DNA from: Stieleria mannarensis
GTDB lineage: Bacteria; Planctomycetota; Planctomycetia; Pirellulales; Pirellulaceae
Direction of reading: 5' to 3'
DNA length: 64,000 nucleotides
Assembly (NCBI RefSeq): GCF_014154935.1
Contig: NZ_JACEHH010000013.1
Span: 124,001 to 188,000, forward strand
The position numbers and the translations under genes are program-made. Under the pieces are notes generated by a model that was given only the letters and a program-made list of their open reading frames with translations, ran no database searches and was not told the origin of the DNA. Shown here one piece after another: positions 63,041 to 64,000 of this stretch (position 1 is the stretch's first letter; each line of letters opens with the position of its first letter).

Positions 63041-63987
63041 TCCGGTCGCGAAGCGGCCGTTTGGTGGCGAAACGCCCGCACGATTTGATTGTCGCGAACC
63101 AGGAACGCGCCGGGCATCTGAAATCCGTCGCCCTCCAGCGTGCCGACGCCGTGGCGGTTCAGAATCGCGCACTTGAATCCCCGCCAAAACACCGACAGGC
63201 CGAACAGCTGGCCGACCTTACCGCGTCCCAACTCATAGGCCCGGTACAGGCGACAATCGGGATCGCTGATCCGGTGGACATCACCCAGATCAAACGCCTC
63301 AAAGAACGCCCGGCTCGATGCGTTGTCGCCCATGTGCACCAGCACGATCGCCGTCCCCATCGCTTCGATGCGATCGCGTTGACCGCGCAGATCTTGCAAC
63401 GCTTCACGACAGAACGTGCAACCGCTGTGGCGCAGGAATACGACCAGCACCGGCTGCTGCCGCGACAACTCCGCGATCGTCGCCCCCTGCTGGGACCGAA
63501 ATTGCTCGTTCAGTCGGCTGGCGGATTCCGCCTCGCCATCCACTGCCGGGGCACTGAATGATTTGAAAGCCTGGAACAGAATCACGGCAAAGGGAATCCA
63601 CCAAATCAAATCGTTGGTCAGGTTCACGATTGCCCACTCCATCGGCAACCGGCCGGGCGTCCCAGGTGGCAGCATCAGCCACTGGTATGCCATGCCGATC
63701 GGGCCGAAGGTTTTCCCCAAGAACCCCACCAGCACGATCGGCCAGTGTCGATAGGGATCGCGGGCGGCGATCGCATAGCCGACGCCGTAGACCCCGACGA
63801 TCATCCCGACGCACTGCCAAATTCCCGGATACAGCGGCCGAGCGATGCCCGTGATGTCGAACACGTCCATCGGCCGCAGCACCACCCAGCCGCCCCAGAG
63901 GACGTTGTAGATCGCCGCGGCCAGCAAGACATGCGTCATCCAACGCGGGTGCGACGCGGCGGCGGTGGTGTCGCTGATTCGATTCAT
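62980..63987 (-). CDS. Membrane-anchored SelL/AhpC-like redox protein
   Basis: 335 residues from MNRISDTTAA. The N-terminal ~145 residues contain about four TM helices (LLAAAIYNVLWGGWVVL, WQCVGMIVGVYGVGYAI, WPIVLVGFLGKTFGPIGMAY, LIWWIPFAVILFQAF). A thioredoxin-fold domain follows with FLRHSGCTFC (Cys190, Cys193), matching the peroxiredoxin-like SelL family, and 'GTLEGDGFQMPGAFLVRDNQIV' near the end. It probably faces the membrane and acts in thiol redox or peroxide metabolism. Its stop is inside the small convergent zinc-ribbon ORF. Confidence 0.85.
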   Translation of the reverse strand: MNRISDTTAAASHPRWMTHVLLAAAIYNVLWGGWVVLRPMDVFDITGIARPLYPGIWQCVGMIVGVYGVGYAIAARDPYRHWPIVLVGFLGKTFGPIGMAYQWLMLPPGTPGRLPMEWAIVNLTNDLIWWIPFAVILFQAFKSFSAPAVDGEAESASRLNEQFRSQQGATIAELSRQQPVLVVFLRHSGCTFCREALQDLRGQRDRIEAMGTAIVLVHMGDNASSRAFFEAFDLGDVHRISDPDCRLYRAYELGRGKVGQLFGLSVFWRGFKCAILNRHGVGTLEGDGFQMPGAFLVRDNQIVRAFRHQTAASRPDYCSVADPAIRSTSVEPSAP

Positions 63988-64000
63988 CGGCTCGGTTACC

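Overview
The window looks like the chromosome of a planctomycete of the Pirellulaceae type (Rhodopirellula and relatives). The evidence is family content: a paired PSCyt1/DUF1549/DUF1553 ('PSD1') protein and DUF1501 protein, a PVC-type membrane-bound dehydrogenase with HEAT repeats and cytochrome c, a DUF1559 prepilin-like protein with the H-X9-DG tail, an LEPRxLL-like N-terminus on an RTX protein, and a giant dockerin/cadherin-like exoprotein. GTG and TTG starts are common, Shine-Dalgarno sites are often weak, and the long intergenic spacers are full of hairpin-forming dispersed repeats. I saw no tRNA, rRNA, CRISPR array, transposase or phage gene.

Layout. 1-13.5 kb: the 3' part of a giant secreted repeat protein (over 4,300 residues, cut by the window edge), followed by five tandem 110-bp hairpin repeats. 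13.5-24.6 kb: a long coiled-coil protein, a sugar-dehydrogenase-like cytochrome c protein, a FlgO/CsgG-like secreted protein, an internally deleted lactonase remnant, an acetyl-xylan-esterase-like hydrolase and an Arg/Glu/Met repeat protein. 24.9-28.8 kb: a minus-strand four-gene operon of two paralogous purine nucleoside phosphorylases, a GXGXG (glutamate-synthase C-terminal-like) protein and a degenerate FMN-barrel-like protein. Divergent from it (28.9-32.2 kb) are a HerA/DUF87-type ATPase and a PhyH-type dioxygenase with overlapping stop and start. 32.8-39.6 kb: the PSD1/DUF1501 pair. 40-47.3 kb: an RTX protein with a 21-unit minisatellite, TatC with a large insertion, ManA, a DUF1559 protein, and a cysteine desulfurase homologue without the catalytic cysteine. 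47.4-57.6 kb: a large TolC-like lipoprotein, a two-TM coiled-coil protein, a two-CBS protein, a small conserved-looking hypothetical, and Mfd. 58-64 kb: a Gfo/Idh/MocA oxidoreductase, a CehA/McbA-like protein without the usual metal ligands, a DnaJ-class chaperone next to rnpA, a small zinc-ribbon-like protein, and a membrane-anchored SelL/AhpC-like redox protein.

How the genes fit together. Much of the window serves the cell envelope and breakdown of external polymers: secreted giant proteins, an esterase, dehydrogenase/cytochrome proteins, Tat export with a Tat-type DUF1501 substrate, and outer-membrane efflux. Scattered among these are core genes (mfd, rnpA, tatC, manA). The item most worth following up is the PNP-PNP-GXGXG-FMN-like operon. 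Its two phosphorylases differ at the residue that reads the purine 6-position, and its glutamate-synthase-like parts seem to have lost the Fe-S ligands. A second theme is loss of catalytic residues in other familiar folds: the desulfurase homologue, the CehA-like protein and the lactonase remnant. A third is the density and variety of palindromic repeat families in the spacers. All functions are inferred from sequence reading; no database search was run.
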